DNA of 24,402 bases from a virus. The stretch covers positions 1-24,402 of IMG/VR virus record IMGVR_UViG_3300043436_003128; one strand, 5' to 3'. This document shows positions 13,009-18,475 of this stretch, piece after piece. Under the pieces are notes generated by a model. The model ran no database searches and had not been told where the DNA came from. It saw only the letters and a program-made list of their open reading frames with translations. Made by a program: the position numbers and the translations under genes. Numbering within the stretch: the stretch's first letter is position 1; every line of letters starts with the position of its first letter.

Positions 13009-13303
13009 ATGCGATTTTGAATTGCCTATTGAATTAGTGCTTGAACGCTGAATAGGTTTGCTACGAAACATTGTGGTTCGTTCGACATTAACCTTTATAG
13101 AGTTACGAACATAGTTACTAACAATGGATGCGGATGTATGCCTTACGAAATCCGTAGTGAATGTGCAATAGGTTTGCTGAATAGTTACGAACAAAGTTAT
13201 TCACATAGTTTATTGGGGCATTACTGCTGACCTTACGCGATTTGTGACGGCAATAGAGACGTTGTAATATGCTGACCATAGTAAACCATCACGATGCGAT
13301 TTT
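13009..13303. repeat. Mosaic of short imperfect repeats
   Basis: Repeated pieces include AGTTACGAACATAGTTA (13101-13117) against AGTTACGAACAAAGTTA (13183-13199), AATAGGTTTGCT (13051-13062 and 13167-13178), GCTGAATAG (13047-13055 and 13176-13184), ATGCGATTTT (13009-13018 and 13294-13303), CCTTACG and GCTGACC (twice each). Such scattered, same-direction copies are typical of iteron-like control regions. Confidence 0.65.
13197..13205 (+). promoter_or_regulatory. DnaA-box-like site
   Basis: TTATTCACA differs from the classic DnaA box TTATCCACA at one position and lies among the imperfect repeats. The genome encodes a DnaA domain IV-like protein at 23412-23921 that could bind here. One such site is expected by chance now and then, so this alone is weak. 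Confidence 0.35.
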
Positions 13304-13366
13304 CGTTGCTTATTGCCTAGCGTATGGAAGCGAGACGAGGAAGAGACGAGAAGGTTGAGAGCCGTA

Positions 13367-13381
13367 GCGAAACGGTTTCGC
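13367..13381. repeat. Palindrome in the GC-rich island
   Basis: GCGAAAC and GTTTCGC are perfect inverted repeats around a single central G. The arms of 7 bases could form an operator-type protein site; the single-base centre is too tight for a stable RNA hairpin. Confidence 0.5.
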
Positions 13382-13734
13382 CTGGGGGGTGGGTTCGGAA
13401 GACCTGATCTCCTGATCGGCCCGGTGGTGGGATCTTGGTTGGTAAACCCCCTTCCTCTAACATCTCGCCCCCTTTTTGTTTTGGATTGGGTATTTTGTTC
13501 CCCTGATCCCCTTTTTGTGACTATATAAAGATACGAAATCTATTCTAAAGATTATAATAATATGGGTCGAAATGCGGTTTGTCCATCGGTGAGTATCCTG
13601 ATTTTGCTGGGTTTGTAATTTTTGGAATGGGGGGGGTGGTGTCGCAAAATGCGTTTCTTGCATAATGCTGATCCTGTTTTGGGGACCAGGGTGAAAAAAA
13701 ATTTTGGCGGTAAAAAAATGAGAGGGCATAAAAA

Positions 13735-13752
13735 AACCCTATCTCTAGGGTT
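13735..13752 (-). terminator. Terminator after the 159-aa basic protein gene
   Basis: On the - strand AACCCTA-GAGA-TAGGGTT is a 7-bp stem with a GNRA loop followed directly by a run of T residues. The stop codon of the gene (13751-13753) is inside the stem. Confidence 0.8.
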
Positions 13753-14230
13753 ATTTCTTTTTTCTGCTTTGTTTGATTCTCTGCTTGTCGGCTTTGAACT
13801 GTTCGGACTGGGTGTAGAGCTTACCAGCCTTTTTATCCTTTCGATATGCCTCGTTAGCGTCCTTTTTAGCATAACCTTCCTTCCACTTCTTTCCGTATGC
13901 GAACTTCTCTGCTCTCTTGGCTGACTTGAAGCCGACTACTTCTCCTCTCTTTAGTGCCTCATCGTATGCTTGTTGAGGTTTGTCTTCGAGGTTGGTCCAC
14001 GTCTTACCTCCATTGTTAGGGAAAACGGTTGGGTGAACCTCGTATGGTCTCTTTTTGTTTCCTGTTTCTCCAGAGGAGAGGAGTACGGTTGAGGAGGGTC
14101 CCTCTGCATTTTTCATAGGAGTAACCCCTTTTCTCATGTCTCGGAGTGCCTTAACCTTGCGAGAGACGATGAGTCCATCCTTGGTGCGAGGTTTCTTTGG
14201 GTCTGGGTTGAAGTAGTCTTTTGCTTTCAT
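13751..14230 (-). CDS. Basic phage protein with conserved 'HPTVFPN' domain, 159 aa
   Basis: The N-terminal 40 residues are Lys/Arg-rich. From about 42 on, EGPSSTVLLSSG, then YEVHPTVFPN (63-72), WTNL and a helical AYDEALKRGEVVGFKSAKRA block match a short domain seen at the end of large phage proteins and alone in many phages ('Y-x-x-P-T-L-F-P-N...A-x-x-x-A-x-x-R-G-E-V...A-x-x-F-A'). Its role is unknown; in other phages it is often linked to virion or injected proteins. The C-terminus is strongly basic. The gene stands alone between two terminators, suggesting its own transcription. Confidence 0.7.
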   Translation of the reverse strand: MKAKDYFNPDPKKPRTKDGLIVSRKVKALRDMRKGVTPMKNAEGPSSTVLLSSGETGNKKRPYEVHPTVFPNNGGKTWTNLEDKPQQAYDEALKRGEVVGFKSAKRAEKFAYGKKWKEGYAKKDANEAYRKDKKAGKLYTQSEQFKADKQRIKQSRKKK

Positions 14231-14244
14231 GTTGTAAAAATATA

Positions 14245-14267
14245 AAAAAAAGCCTCTTGCGAGGCTT
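14245..14267 (-). terminator. Terminator between the 54-aa and 159-aa genes
   Basis: AAGCCTC-GCAA-GAGGCTT on the - strand is a 7-bp stem with a GNRA loop, followed by a run of eight or more T residues. It would end transcripts of the genes at 14290-14961. Confidence 0.85.
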
Positions 14268-14289
14268 ATTCATTGCGAAGTATTTTTTT

Positions 14290-14454
14290 TTATTTAGTCT
14301 TTTTTGAGAATGTTCCGTCAGGATTCTTTACAAAGGTAACACCGCTTCTTGTGTATGTTGTTTTGCTTACACTTGGTTTTGTGGTGTATGGGTTAGGTTT
14401 TTGAGTTGGCTTCTTGGGTGCTGCACTCATCTTTGCTGTTTTCTTAATGGCCAT
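14290..14454 (-). CDS. Small basic phage protein, 54 aa
   Basis: The frame reads MAIKKTAKMSAAPKKPTQKP, continues NPYTTKPSVSKTTYTRSG and ends FVKNPDGTFSKKTK. It is rich in Lys, Thr, Pro and Ser with almost no long hydrophobic residues, like the other small basic proteins of this phage. It lies 9 bases after the 166-aa basic gene and is followed by a GNRA-loop terminator. Virion-associated or nucleic-acid-binding roles are possible; not shown. Confidence 0.65.
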   Translation of the reverse strand: MAIKKTAKMSAAPKKPTQKPNPYTTKPSVSKTTYTRSGVTFVKNPDGTFSKKTK

Positions 14455-14463
14455 TTTTTTATA

Positions 14464-14961
14464 TTATTTTTTAGTTTTAGGGGCGAATCTTCCTGTAGCC
14501 TTAATTATTTCATTATTCTTTTTCTTGAGAACAGTTCCTCCTTTTTCTCTGTATACACTTTTTCCTTTACTAATTACGCCCGAAGCATCTGTTTTGTATT
14601 TAACGCGACTTCTTCCAACAAGTTTACCAGAAGCGTCATATTTCTTCTCTGTAAATCTCACTTTTGAACCCACGCCATTTTTACCTGTAGTAGTTCTTTT
14701 CTTTTTTACAGAAAAACCATCACTAACTGTTGGGACATTAGCTGTTGGCTTAACACTTCTTTCTCTAGTTACTGGCTTACCTAGAGCGTTTTTCTCTTTG
14801 TAGGTAGTTTCTTTTGAAAAACCTACTTTACGACCCTCTGTTGGAGAGCTTTGATAAGTCCTTTCGAGTTTAGAACTCATCTGAGCCTTATTAGCGTTTG
14901 CGACTCTATTGCTTCTTATTTTGGAGATGAGTCCTTGCCCCGGTTCTTTTCTAATTGCCAT
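14464..14961 (-). CDS. Lysine-rich phage protein, 165 aa
   Basis: From ATG at 14961 it reads MAIRKEPGQGLISKIRSNRV. The rest is rich in Lys, Ser, Thr, Gly and Val with repeated short strands (YDASGKLVGRSRVKYKTDAS; SKGKSVYREKGGTVLKKK), recalling the + strand basic proteins at 17.5-19.7 kb. The longer in-frame start at 15018 is rejected because it would overlap the promoter (14989-15019) upstream. Repeated beta-hairpin-like units suggest a fibrous or nucleic-acid-binding protein. Likely virion-associated; function unknown. Confidence 0.75.
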   Translation of the reverse strand: MAIRKEPGQGLISKIRSNRVANANKAQMSSKLERTYQSSPTEGRKVGFSKETTYKEKNALGKPVTRERSVKPTANVPTVSDGFSVKKKRTTTGKNGVGSKVRFTEKKYDASGKLVGRSRVKYKTDASGVISKGKSVYREKGGTVLKKKNNEIIKATGRFAPKTKK

Positions 14962-14988
14962 GGTTTTGTATTTATTATTAATAATACA

Positions 14989-15019
14989 CAAATATACAAA
15001 TCTTGCTTTACTAGGCAAA
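14989..15019 (-). promoter_or_regulatory. Bacteroidetes promoter of the lysine-rich gene
   Basis: On the - strand TTTG (15019-15016) is followed after 19 bases by TATATTTG (14996-14989), an exact -33/-7 match. The start codon at 14961 is 28 bases downstream. It is the clearest promoter in the window. Confidence 0.75.
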
Positions 15020-15129
15020 AAAAATCAGTTGGTTACATCTACTAACCATCTTGTTGGAATCGACTAAATGGTGCATGATGTTTTTGGAAAAATTCATGCA
15101 GTAACTCGGCTATATTCCGAATTAGCGTT

Positions 15130-15172
15130 GATTATTTTCCACTAAAGGCTGATTCTGGGGATTATTTTCCAC
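15130..15172 (+). repeat. Two GATTATTTTCCAC direct repeats
   Basis: Identical 13-base copies at 15130-15142 and 15160-15172, 30 bases apart. Each contains TTTTCCAC, close to a DnaA box (TTATCCACA or TTTTCCACA). Three helical turns of spacing would put two bound proteins on the same DNA face. Confidence 0.7.
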
Positions 15173-15217
15173 GATCAAACATTTGCCAGCAGATGTTGTC
15201 TACTGTCTATTGTTGGT

Positions 15218-15255
15218 TGTCCGCTTATATCGGACAGGTGTTATAAATAACATCT
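15218..15255. repeat. Two adjoining hairpins
   Basis: TGTCCG/CGGACA (15218-15236, loop of 7) is followed directly by AGGTGTTAT/ATAACATCT (15236-15255, 9 bp with one G-U, two-base loop). Neither is followed by a T-run on either strand. Confidence 0.55.
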
Positions 15256-15305
15256 AGCTCATTTAAATATGCAGAATTGGTCTATGGAGAGTAAATGACT
15301 ATTAA

Positions 15306-15359
15306 ACCATGCTTTTGTATGGATTCTAATACAAAAAAGCCTCCACGGCTATACATGGT
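15306..15359. ncRNA. Branched (three-way junction) fold
   Basis: An outer stem ACCATG/CATGGT (15306-15311 with 15354-15359) encloses two hairpins: CTTTTGTAT with ATACAAAA (loop GGATTCTA) and AGCC-TCCAC-GGCT (15338-15350). The nesting is perfect apart from one or two unpaired A residues. This is more than a simple terminator and suggests a structured RNA or a DNA cruciform. Expression is not shown. Confidence 0.45.
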
Positions 15360-15364
15360 CCTGA

Positions 15365-15387
15365 AAATCACTCATATAATGTGATTT
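15365..15387 (-). terminator. Terminator-like hairpin after the Cys-rich gene operon
   Basis: AAATCAC pairs with GTGATTT around a nine-base loop; on the - strand TTTTC follows. Together with the next hairpin it lies just after the stop of the 67-aa Cys-rich gene. Confidence 0.5.
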
Positions 15388-15425
15388 AGCTCGTAACATT
15401 TTTACCTATGTTTTTGTTACGAGTT
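15388..15425 (-). terminator. Long hairpin overlapping the stop of the Cys-rich gene
   Basis: AGCTCGTAACA pairs with TGTTACGAGTT in an 11-bp stem (one G-U) around a 16-base loop. The TAA stop at 15417-15419 is inside the stem. No T-run follows directly, so it may protect the RNA 3' end or work with the next hairpin. Confidence 0.5.
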
Positions 15426-15620
15426 CCCCTTGACAATCTCCTTGAGTTGGGAGAGGATGTCTGTCTGTGTCTTTCCCCAGAACATATCGCAGGTTCCGTC
15501 TGCCTTGATTGGCGGCTTTGCAAGATACGCCTGACGGTACTCATCAGCAGGTGCTGTAAATCGGTAGCATTTTTCTTTATGGGGACAAATTGTCCCCTCG
15601 CATTTACTTATGTCCGCCAT
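15417..15620 (-). CDS. Cys-rich conserved phage protein, 67 aa
   Basis: MADISKCEGTICPHKEKCYR begins a protein with Cys at 7, 12, 18 and near 44 (CDMFWG). The pattern 'KCEG..CP.KEKCYR(Y/F)TA...PP....CDMFWG' is a small family widespread in phages, with a likely Zn or Fe-S site from its four Cys. Its molecular role is unknown. The ATG is 2 bases after the stop of the 44-aa Cys-rich gene (TAA-CA-ATG), so they are probably co-translated. It is the last gene of the 15.4-16.8 kb operon. Confidence 0.8.
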   Translation of the reverse strand: MADISKCEGTICPHKEKCYRFTAPADEYRQAYLAKPPIKADGTCDMFWGKTQTDILSQLKEIVKGNS

Positions 15621-15622
15621 TG

Positions 15623-15757
15623 TTACCTCCGTTGTTGTTTAGTTTTTTCTTCAATTTCATAGTTATCGCCCTCATCACATTGTTCGCACATCTCCTTTTG
15701 CTTATTGGCACATGAGTCGAATCCAAATTTACATTCTAATTTAATTTTCTTACTCAT
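15623..15757 (-). CDS. Small Cys-rich protein, 44 aa
   Basis: The frame encodes MSKKIKLECKFGFDSCANKQ, then KEMCEQCDEGDNY and a Lys-rich end. Four Cys (C9, C16, C24, C27 by count) form a CxnC...CxxC set suited to one zinc ion. It is too short for most annotation cut-offs but fits exactly between its neighbours: one base after the stop of the 80-aa gene and two bases before the ATG of the next. Possibly a zinc-ribbon partner protein; function unknown. Confidence 0.65.
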   Translation of the reverse strand: MSKKIKLECKFGFDSCANKQKEMCEQCDEGDNYEIEEKTKQQRR

Positions 15758-15758
15758 T

Positions 15759-16001
15759 CTATTCTATTGTTAAGTTGCTGTCCTGTAGTTCCTGGCGAAT
15801 ATACTCTCTTATCTTATAGCACACATCCATTTCTTCTGAAGTGGCTTCTCCTGATCCTTCGAGGGCGTTTCCGTATTTATGTACGCTACGGAGTTTTTGG
15901 TCGAGTTCCCAGATGAACATTTTGTATTTCCATCCGTCTAATGCATTACGAAGATCATCTGCCTCTTCTACCCGGTCAAATTCTATTGTCACTTTGCTCA
16001 T
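15759..16001 (-). CDS. Conserved phage protein, 80 aa
   Basis: MSKVTIEFDRVEEADDLRNAL begins with a beta-strand and continues with helix-forming WKYKMFIWELDQKLRSVHKY and an acidic tail (EEMDVCYKIREYI). The pattern 'VTIEFDxxEExxDxxxALDGxKxKxxIWDLDQxLR' is a known small phage family of unknown function. It overlaps its upstream neighbour by 4 bases (ATGA type), part of a tight operon. Confidence 0.75.
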   Translation of the reverse strand: MSKVTIEFDRVEEADDLRNALDGWKYKMFIWELDQKLRSVHKYGNALEGSGEATSEEMDVCYKIREYIRQELQDSNLTIE

Positions 16002-16201
16002 AGCTTTTCAAGTTCTACTTTTACCTCTTGCCAATAGTAGAAAAATTCAACACCCGACATTCTTGTATTAATAATCTCATCTACTGCTATTAAAGCGCAA
16101 TGCTTCGCATCGTCTTTAGCCTCCTCATCGTAAAGAAGTCCTGCTCGTAGATAGATCCAATACTTGTCGACTAGACTCTTCGCTTTTTCCTTTGGTGTCA
16201 T
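15998..16201 (-). CDS. Small phage protein, 67 aa (tandem paralog 1)
   Basis: MTPKEKAKSLVDKYWIYL starts a small helical protein ending YYWQEVKVELEKL. It shares 'MTPK.KAK.LVD', a central 'A..CAL..VDEI' and 'YW..V..E..KL' with the gene directly upstream, so the two are tandem duplicates. Such 'KAKELVDKY...CALIAVDEII' proteins are very common in phages of Bacteroidetes, often in several copies; the function is unknown. It overlaps both neighbours by four bases. Confidence 0.75.
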   Translation of the reverse strand: MTPKEKAKSLVDKYWIYLRAGLLYDEEAKDDAKHCALIAVDEIINTRMSGVEFFYYWQEVKVELEKL

Positions 16202-16422
16202 AACTTCTTTATTTCTAACTCCACCTTCCTCCAGTAGATTCTGTGTGGAGCAGTTGTTTCATCGTATTGAAATTCTAGAACCTCCTTGACAATTTCGTCT
16301 ACTACTTTTAAAGCACATAGCTTTGCTGTAGGGAGGTATATTTGAGAGTAGTCGGATAGTTTAGGCGGCTTCAAATTCATGAAGCTATCGACTAGTTCTT
16401 TTGCCTTAACTTTCGGTGTCAT
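16198..16422 (-). CDS. Small phage protein, 74 aa (tandem paralog 2)
   Basis: MTPKVKAKELVDSFMNLKPP begins this version, with LCALKVVDEIVKEVLEF in the middle and YWRKVELEIKKL at the end. Compared with its paralog at 15998-16201 it has a longer, Pro-rich insert after residue 15. It follows the 42-aa gene after 5 bases. Function unknown; possibly a protein-protein adaptor, given the repeated helical core. Confidence 0.75.
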   Translation of the reverse strand: MTPKVKAKELVDSFMNLKPPKLSDYSQIYLPTAKLCALKVVDEIVKEVLEFQYDETTAPHRIYWRKVELEIKKL

Positions 16423-16427
16423 TCCTT

Positions 16428-16556
16428 TTATTTTTCCTTCTTATTCATTTGAGAGAGTACCCAAGTCAAGACCTCTAACTTTAACTCATCGGAGAGATCC
16501 TCGCTAAAGGTCTTGCGGAGCATTCGCTCATACACCAGCTGCTTCACTATCTTCAT
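16428..16556 (-). CDS. Small hypothetical protein, 42 aa
   Basis: The frame from ATG at 16556 encodes MKIVKQLVYERMLRKTFSED, then LSDELKLEVLTWVLSQMNKK. It is an amphipathic helical protein with no motif recognised. It overlaps the last 29 bases of the upstream gene in another frame and stops 5 bases before the next ATG. The regular Leu/Val spacing and fit between neighbours support it. Confidence 0.55.
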   Translation of the reverse strand: MKIVKQLVYERMLRKTFSEDLSDELKLEVLTWVLSQMNKKEK

Positions 16557-16800
16557 TGGATGCCCCTAATTGTAAAGCGTTTAGAAAAGCAACAGACTCT
16601 TGTTGGAACTCCGGATCATTTCTCATTGCGTTGAGAGCATCGTTTGCTACAGAAGTTAGATCTTTAGTTAATCCTTCAAAAGACTCGAGAATTTCTTCGT
16701 TGCTCAACTCCATGTTAAGCGCCAACAACTCGGTTAATAGTTTATGGCATGAGAGAGCAAACTCCTGTACTGTCTCGTTTGTTACTTTTAATCTTTGCAT
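16528..16800 (-). CDS. Hypothetical helical protein, 90 aa
   Basis: From ATG at 16800 it reads MQRLKVTNETVQEFALSCHK, continuing as an all-helical acidic protein (MELSNEEILESFEGLTKDL). No signal or membrane segment. A GTG at 16818 in the same frame is rejected because it lies on the promoter box. It is the first gene of the operon that runs to 15417. Function unknown. Confidence 0.65.
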   Translation of the reverse strand: MQRLKVTNETVQEFALSCHKLLTELLALNMELSNEEILESFEGLTKDLTSVANDALNAMRNDPEFQQESVAFLNALQLGASNEDSEAAGV

Positions 16801-16817
16801 TTTGTTTATTATTTTCA

Positions 16818-16825
16818 CAAATATA
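16818..16825 (-). promoter_or_regulatory. -7 box of the 16.8 kb operon
   Basis: TATATTTG on the - strand, in the context TTTGTATATTTGTG that is also found before the gene at 14961. The ATG at 16800 is 17 bases downstream. No clear TTTG is seen at the usual -33 distance. Confidence 0.55.
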
Positions 16826-16870
16826 CAAAAGTTGTTGGAGTAATGATTAGTAAGTTTTCAACAATACGGA

Positions 16871-17032
16871 TTATAGATTTGGAGGAAGTTTGTACTCCTC
16901 TCCACTTTCTTTCGCGGCTTTGTAGTCGTTGACAATGTCACATAACTTTATCTTCTTGTCTATCTCGGGACATCCAAGTTGGTGAGCGTTGTAGTAGCCA
17001 CAGACAGGGCATTTATATTTCGGCTTTTTCAT
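16871..17032 (-). CDS. Small zinc-ribbon-like protein, 53 aa
   Basis: MKKPKYKCPVCGYYNAHQLG starts with a CPVCG knuckle (C8, C11) and has further Cys at 21 and 31 (GCPEIDKKIKLCDI), which could complete a Zn site. The tail is Lys/Glu-rich. The ATG overlaps the TGA of the upstream 49-aa gene. Zinc-ribbon proteins of this size in phages often bind nucleic acid or polymerase, but no specific role can be read here. Confidence 0.65.
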   Translation of the reverse strand: MKKPKYKCPVCGYYNAHQLGCPEIDKKIKLCDIVNDYKAAKESGEEYKLPPNL

Positions 17033-17178
17033 GACCCACAGTATAAGCACCCTTCGTCATCGTCCTCGATAGAGTGTGCCTCGTTATTTATTCTAATAGC
17101 CTCCATTTCAATTTGCTCGTTAGTCCACTCGGGATGAAAGGCTTTAAGTTGAGATTTAAGAAAAAGTAGTTCGCTCAT
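17029..17178 (-). CDS. Small hypothetical protein, 49 aa
   Basis: It encodes MSELLFLKSQLKAFHPEWTN, then EQIEMEAIRINNEAHSI and an acidic end with CLYCG. The helical first part and the C-terminal CxxC are notable; the CxxC could pair with the zinc-ribbon partner encoded next. A TATATTTG box on the - strand (17199-17206) lies 20 bases upstream. Function unknown. Confidence 0.6.
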   Translation of the reverse strand: MSELLFLKSQLKAFHPEWTNEQIEMEAIRINNEAHSIEDDDEGCLYCGS

Positions 17179-17198
17179 GACTATAAATTTTGGTTATA

Positions 17199-17234
17199 CA
17201 AATATACGGAGAGAAACTTATTTACATATCTTTG
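17199..17234. promoter_or_regulatory. Divergent promoter region
   Basis: TATATTTG on the - strand (17206-17199) faces the genes ending at 16871, and TATCTTTG on the + strand (17227-17234) faces the basic-protein block starting at 17253. Both match TAnnTTTG, though neither has a clear TTTG at the usual distance. This is the switch point between the - and + strand blocks. Confidence 0.5.
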
Positions 17235-17252
17235 TTTAGCAAAAAATATAAT

Positions 17253-17390
17253 ATGGCAAAGGTTCAGTCAACTAGCACATTTAAGAAGAAACCGAAGGTC
17301 CGCAGACCTGGTGTAATCGCAAAGACAAAGTGTTCTTGCTCAAAGAACTCTAAAAACTATGTTAAATCATATAGAGGTCAAGGGCGATGA
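17253..17390 (+). CDS. Small conserved basic phage protein (KRPG-type), 45 aa
   Basis: MAKVQSTSTFKKKPKVRRPG is followed by AKTKCSCSKNSKNYVKSYRGQGR. The 'MAKVQSTSTFKKKPKVxRPGVxAKxK...SKNYxKxYRGQGR' pattern is a small conserved protein I recall from Bacteroidetes and marine phages, likely virion-linked. Here two Cys (CSC) replace the usual Ser/Thr/Lys positions. ATG 17253 is chosen because the upstream frame from 17190 crosses the promoter. Its stop overlaps the next ATG. Confidence 0.8.
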   Translation: MAKVQSTSTFKKKPKVRRPGVIAKTKCSCSKNSKNYVKSYRGQGR

Positions 17391-17563
17391 AAAAACAGAT
17401 GCTTAAAAGAAAGGATGGTAGCGTGTCTCCAAGAGGACTTTGGGATAATTTGAGAGCCAAGGCAGCTCAAAATAAAAAGACTGGCGCAAAACCAAAGGCT
17501 CCTACTGCCGCAATGGAAATGCAGAAAAAAATTATCAACTCTAAAACTAAAAAGAAAAAGTAA
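17387..17563 (+). CDS. Small basic phage protein (SPRGLWDN-type), 58 aa
   Basis: MKKQMLKRKDGSVSPRGLWD begins the protein, followed by NLRAKAAQNKKTGAKPKAPT and a Lys-rich helical tail. 'KRKDGS.SPRGLWDN.RA' with 'KKPT.EM...E' is a recurring small phage family near structural genes. It is too short for many annotation pipelines. The ATG overlaps the stop of the preceding gene (ATGA) and its stop overlaps the ATG of the next (TAATG), so the three are translationally coupled. Confidence 0.75.
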   Translation: MKKQMLKRKDGSVSPRGLWDNLRAKAAQNKKTGAKPKAPTAAMEMQKKIINSKTKKKK

Positions 17564-18186
17564 TGGCAACAAATACTGACAGAAAAAAGAAAGCTTCAAA
17601 TCCTAATGGAGACTACAGAGGTAGAAGAAACATTTTTGGACAAGTTAAAGATAAACAGACAAATATTACAACTGAAAGAAATGATAAAAGGGGTACAACT
17701 ACTACTCGAAAGGAAGTGGTTAAGACTCGATCTATTTCTCCAAAAAGAACTGTTGTTGTAAAAAGTGGAAGCACAACTGAAGCCCCTCTTGGATACAAAG
17801 GAATATTCAAATCAAAGGGTGATGTAAAGGCTGTGAAAACAAAAAACTTAGATAACTTTATAAAAAGAAAAGGTGGAAAATACACACCATCATCTAATCC
17901 TAACCAAAGAGTATTAGTAACTAAAAAAGATATAGAGGTTAAAAAAACAACAGATGCTTTCCGTACAAAGAAAAAAGAACTTGAAAAGGCAGCAAAAAAC
18001 AATAGTACAGTAATGGACCTAGAAAGAACTAATACCATGAAGGGTACAAAAATAGAAAGAAATCCTTTGAATAAAACAAGGATATATAAAGCAAAGCAGT
18101 TACCAAAAAGAGTTGCTGTTGCTGCTCAAAATGGGCTTATGGCTCTTGGAATAGGTAATGAATATAGAAAAGCGGCAAAAAAATAA
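17563..18186 (+). CDS. Lysine/arginine-rich phage protein, 207 aa
   Basis: Starts MATNTDRKKKASNPNGDYRG and is rich in Lys, Thr and Asn throughout, with RNIFGQVKDKQTN and a Lys-rich helical region (TDAFRTKKKELEKAAKNN). No known domain is recognised. High positive charge, low hydrophobicity and the location between conserved small virion-type proteins suggest a DNA-binding or internal virion protein, perhaps one injected with DNA. This is an inference. Confidence 0.75.
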   Translation: MATNTDRKKKASNPNGDYRGRRNIFGQVKDKQTNITTERNDKRGTTTTRKEVVKTRSISPKRTVVVKSGSTTEAPLGYKGIFKSKGDVKAVKTKNLDNFIKRKGGKYTPSSNPNQRVLVTKKDIEVKKTTDAFRTKKKELEKAAKNNSTVMDLERTNTMKGTKIERNPLNKTRIYKAKQLPKRVAVAAQNGLMALGIGNEYRKAAKK

Positions 18187-18191
18187 AGCTA

Positions 18192-18464
18192 ATGGCTAAG
18201 ACACCAGCATGGACTCGAAAGGAGGGTAAGGACCCAAAAGGTGGACTCAATGCAAAAGGAGTCGCTTCTTATAGAAAGGCTAATCCTGGATCAAAGTTGC
18301 AGACCGCTGTAACTACCAAACCATCTAAACTAAAACCAGGAAGTAAAGACGCGAAGAGAAGAAAAAGTTTTTGCGCGAGAATGTCAGGTATGCCGGGTCC
18401 AATGAAGGACGAAAAAGGCCGCCCAACAAGAAAGGCACTTTCGTTAAGAAAATGGAATTGTTAA
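18192..18464 (+). CDS. DUF6321-like phage protein, 90 aa
   Basis: The N-terminal part contains DPKGGLNAKGVASYRKANPG and the C-terminal part KSFCARMSGMPGP followed by ALSLRKWNC at the very end. This 'KGGLxxxGRxxY...RKSFCARMxGM...SLRKWxC' plan matches the small DUF6321-type domain seen in many marine and other tailed phages, usually near head or portal genes. Conserved Cys in FCARM and at the C-terminus could bind metal. Its function is unknown to me; a virion role is usual by context. Confidence 0.85.
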   Translation: MAKTPAWTRKEGKDPKGGLNAKGVASYRKANPGSKLQTAVTTKPSKLKPGSKDAKRRKSFCARMSGMPGPMKDEKGRPTRKALSLRKWNC

Positions 18465-18475
18465 TAAAAAAATAG

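Larger units (their letters stand above)
12365..13732. other. Large non-coding region with tRNA-like fold, repeats and G/C-run island
   Basis: About 1.37 kb with no credible gene on either strand; open frames here (for example 13313-13528) lack natural composition or a Bacteroidetes start context. It holds the tRNA-like element (12385-12439), an AT-rich stretch (about 12700-12960), a mosaic of imperfect repeats (about 13009-13320) with a DnaA-box-like site, and a GC-rich, G/C-run-rich island (about 13340-13640). It separates the acidic cluster from the basic-protein genes. A replication origin or other cis-acting control region is the most plausible use. Confidence 0.6.
14962..15416. other. 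Non-coding region with promoter, direct repeats and stem-loops
   Basis: No credible gene is present on either strand. It holds the promoter of the lysine-rich gene (14989-15019), a pair of GATTATTTTCCAC repeats (15130-15172) and at least four stem-loops packed between 15218 and 15425, one of them a branched fold. The density of structure and the DnaA-box-like repeats suggest a cis-acting element such as an origin, or a structured RNA. Confidence 0.6.

Noticed and set aside
12960-13330. CRISPR array
   Set aside because: Repeats are short, imperfect and unevenly spaced; there are no regular repeat-spacer units and no cas genes.
13313-13528. 71-aa + strand open frame in the GC-rich island
   Set aside because: High-GC open frames arise by chance; the product has no phage-like composition and no start context.
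13552-13872. 106-aa - strand frame running into the basic protein gene
   Set aside because: It overlaps the terminator and the real gene at 13751-14230 in another frame.
17613-18038. 141-aa - strand open frame opposite the lysine-rich gene
   Set aside because: Antisense of AAA/AAG-rich codons gives Phe/Leu-rich frames automatically; the same holds for 18859-19257 and 14414-14803.
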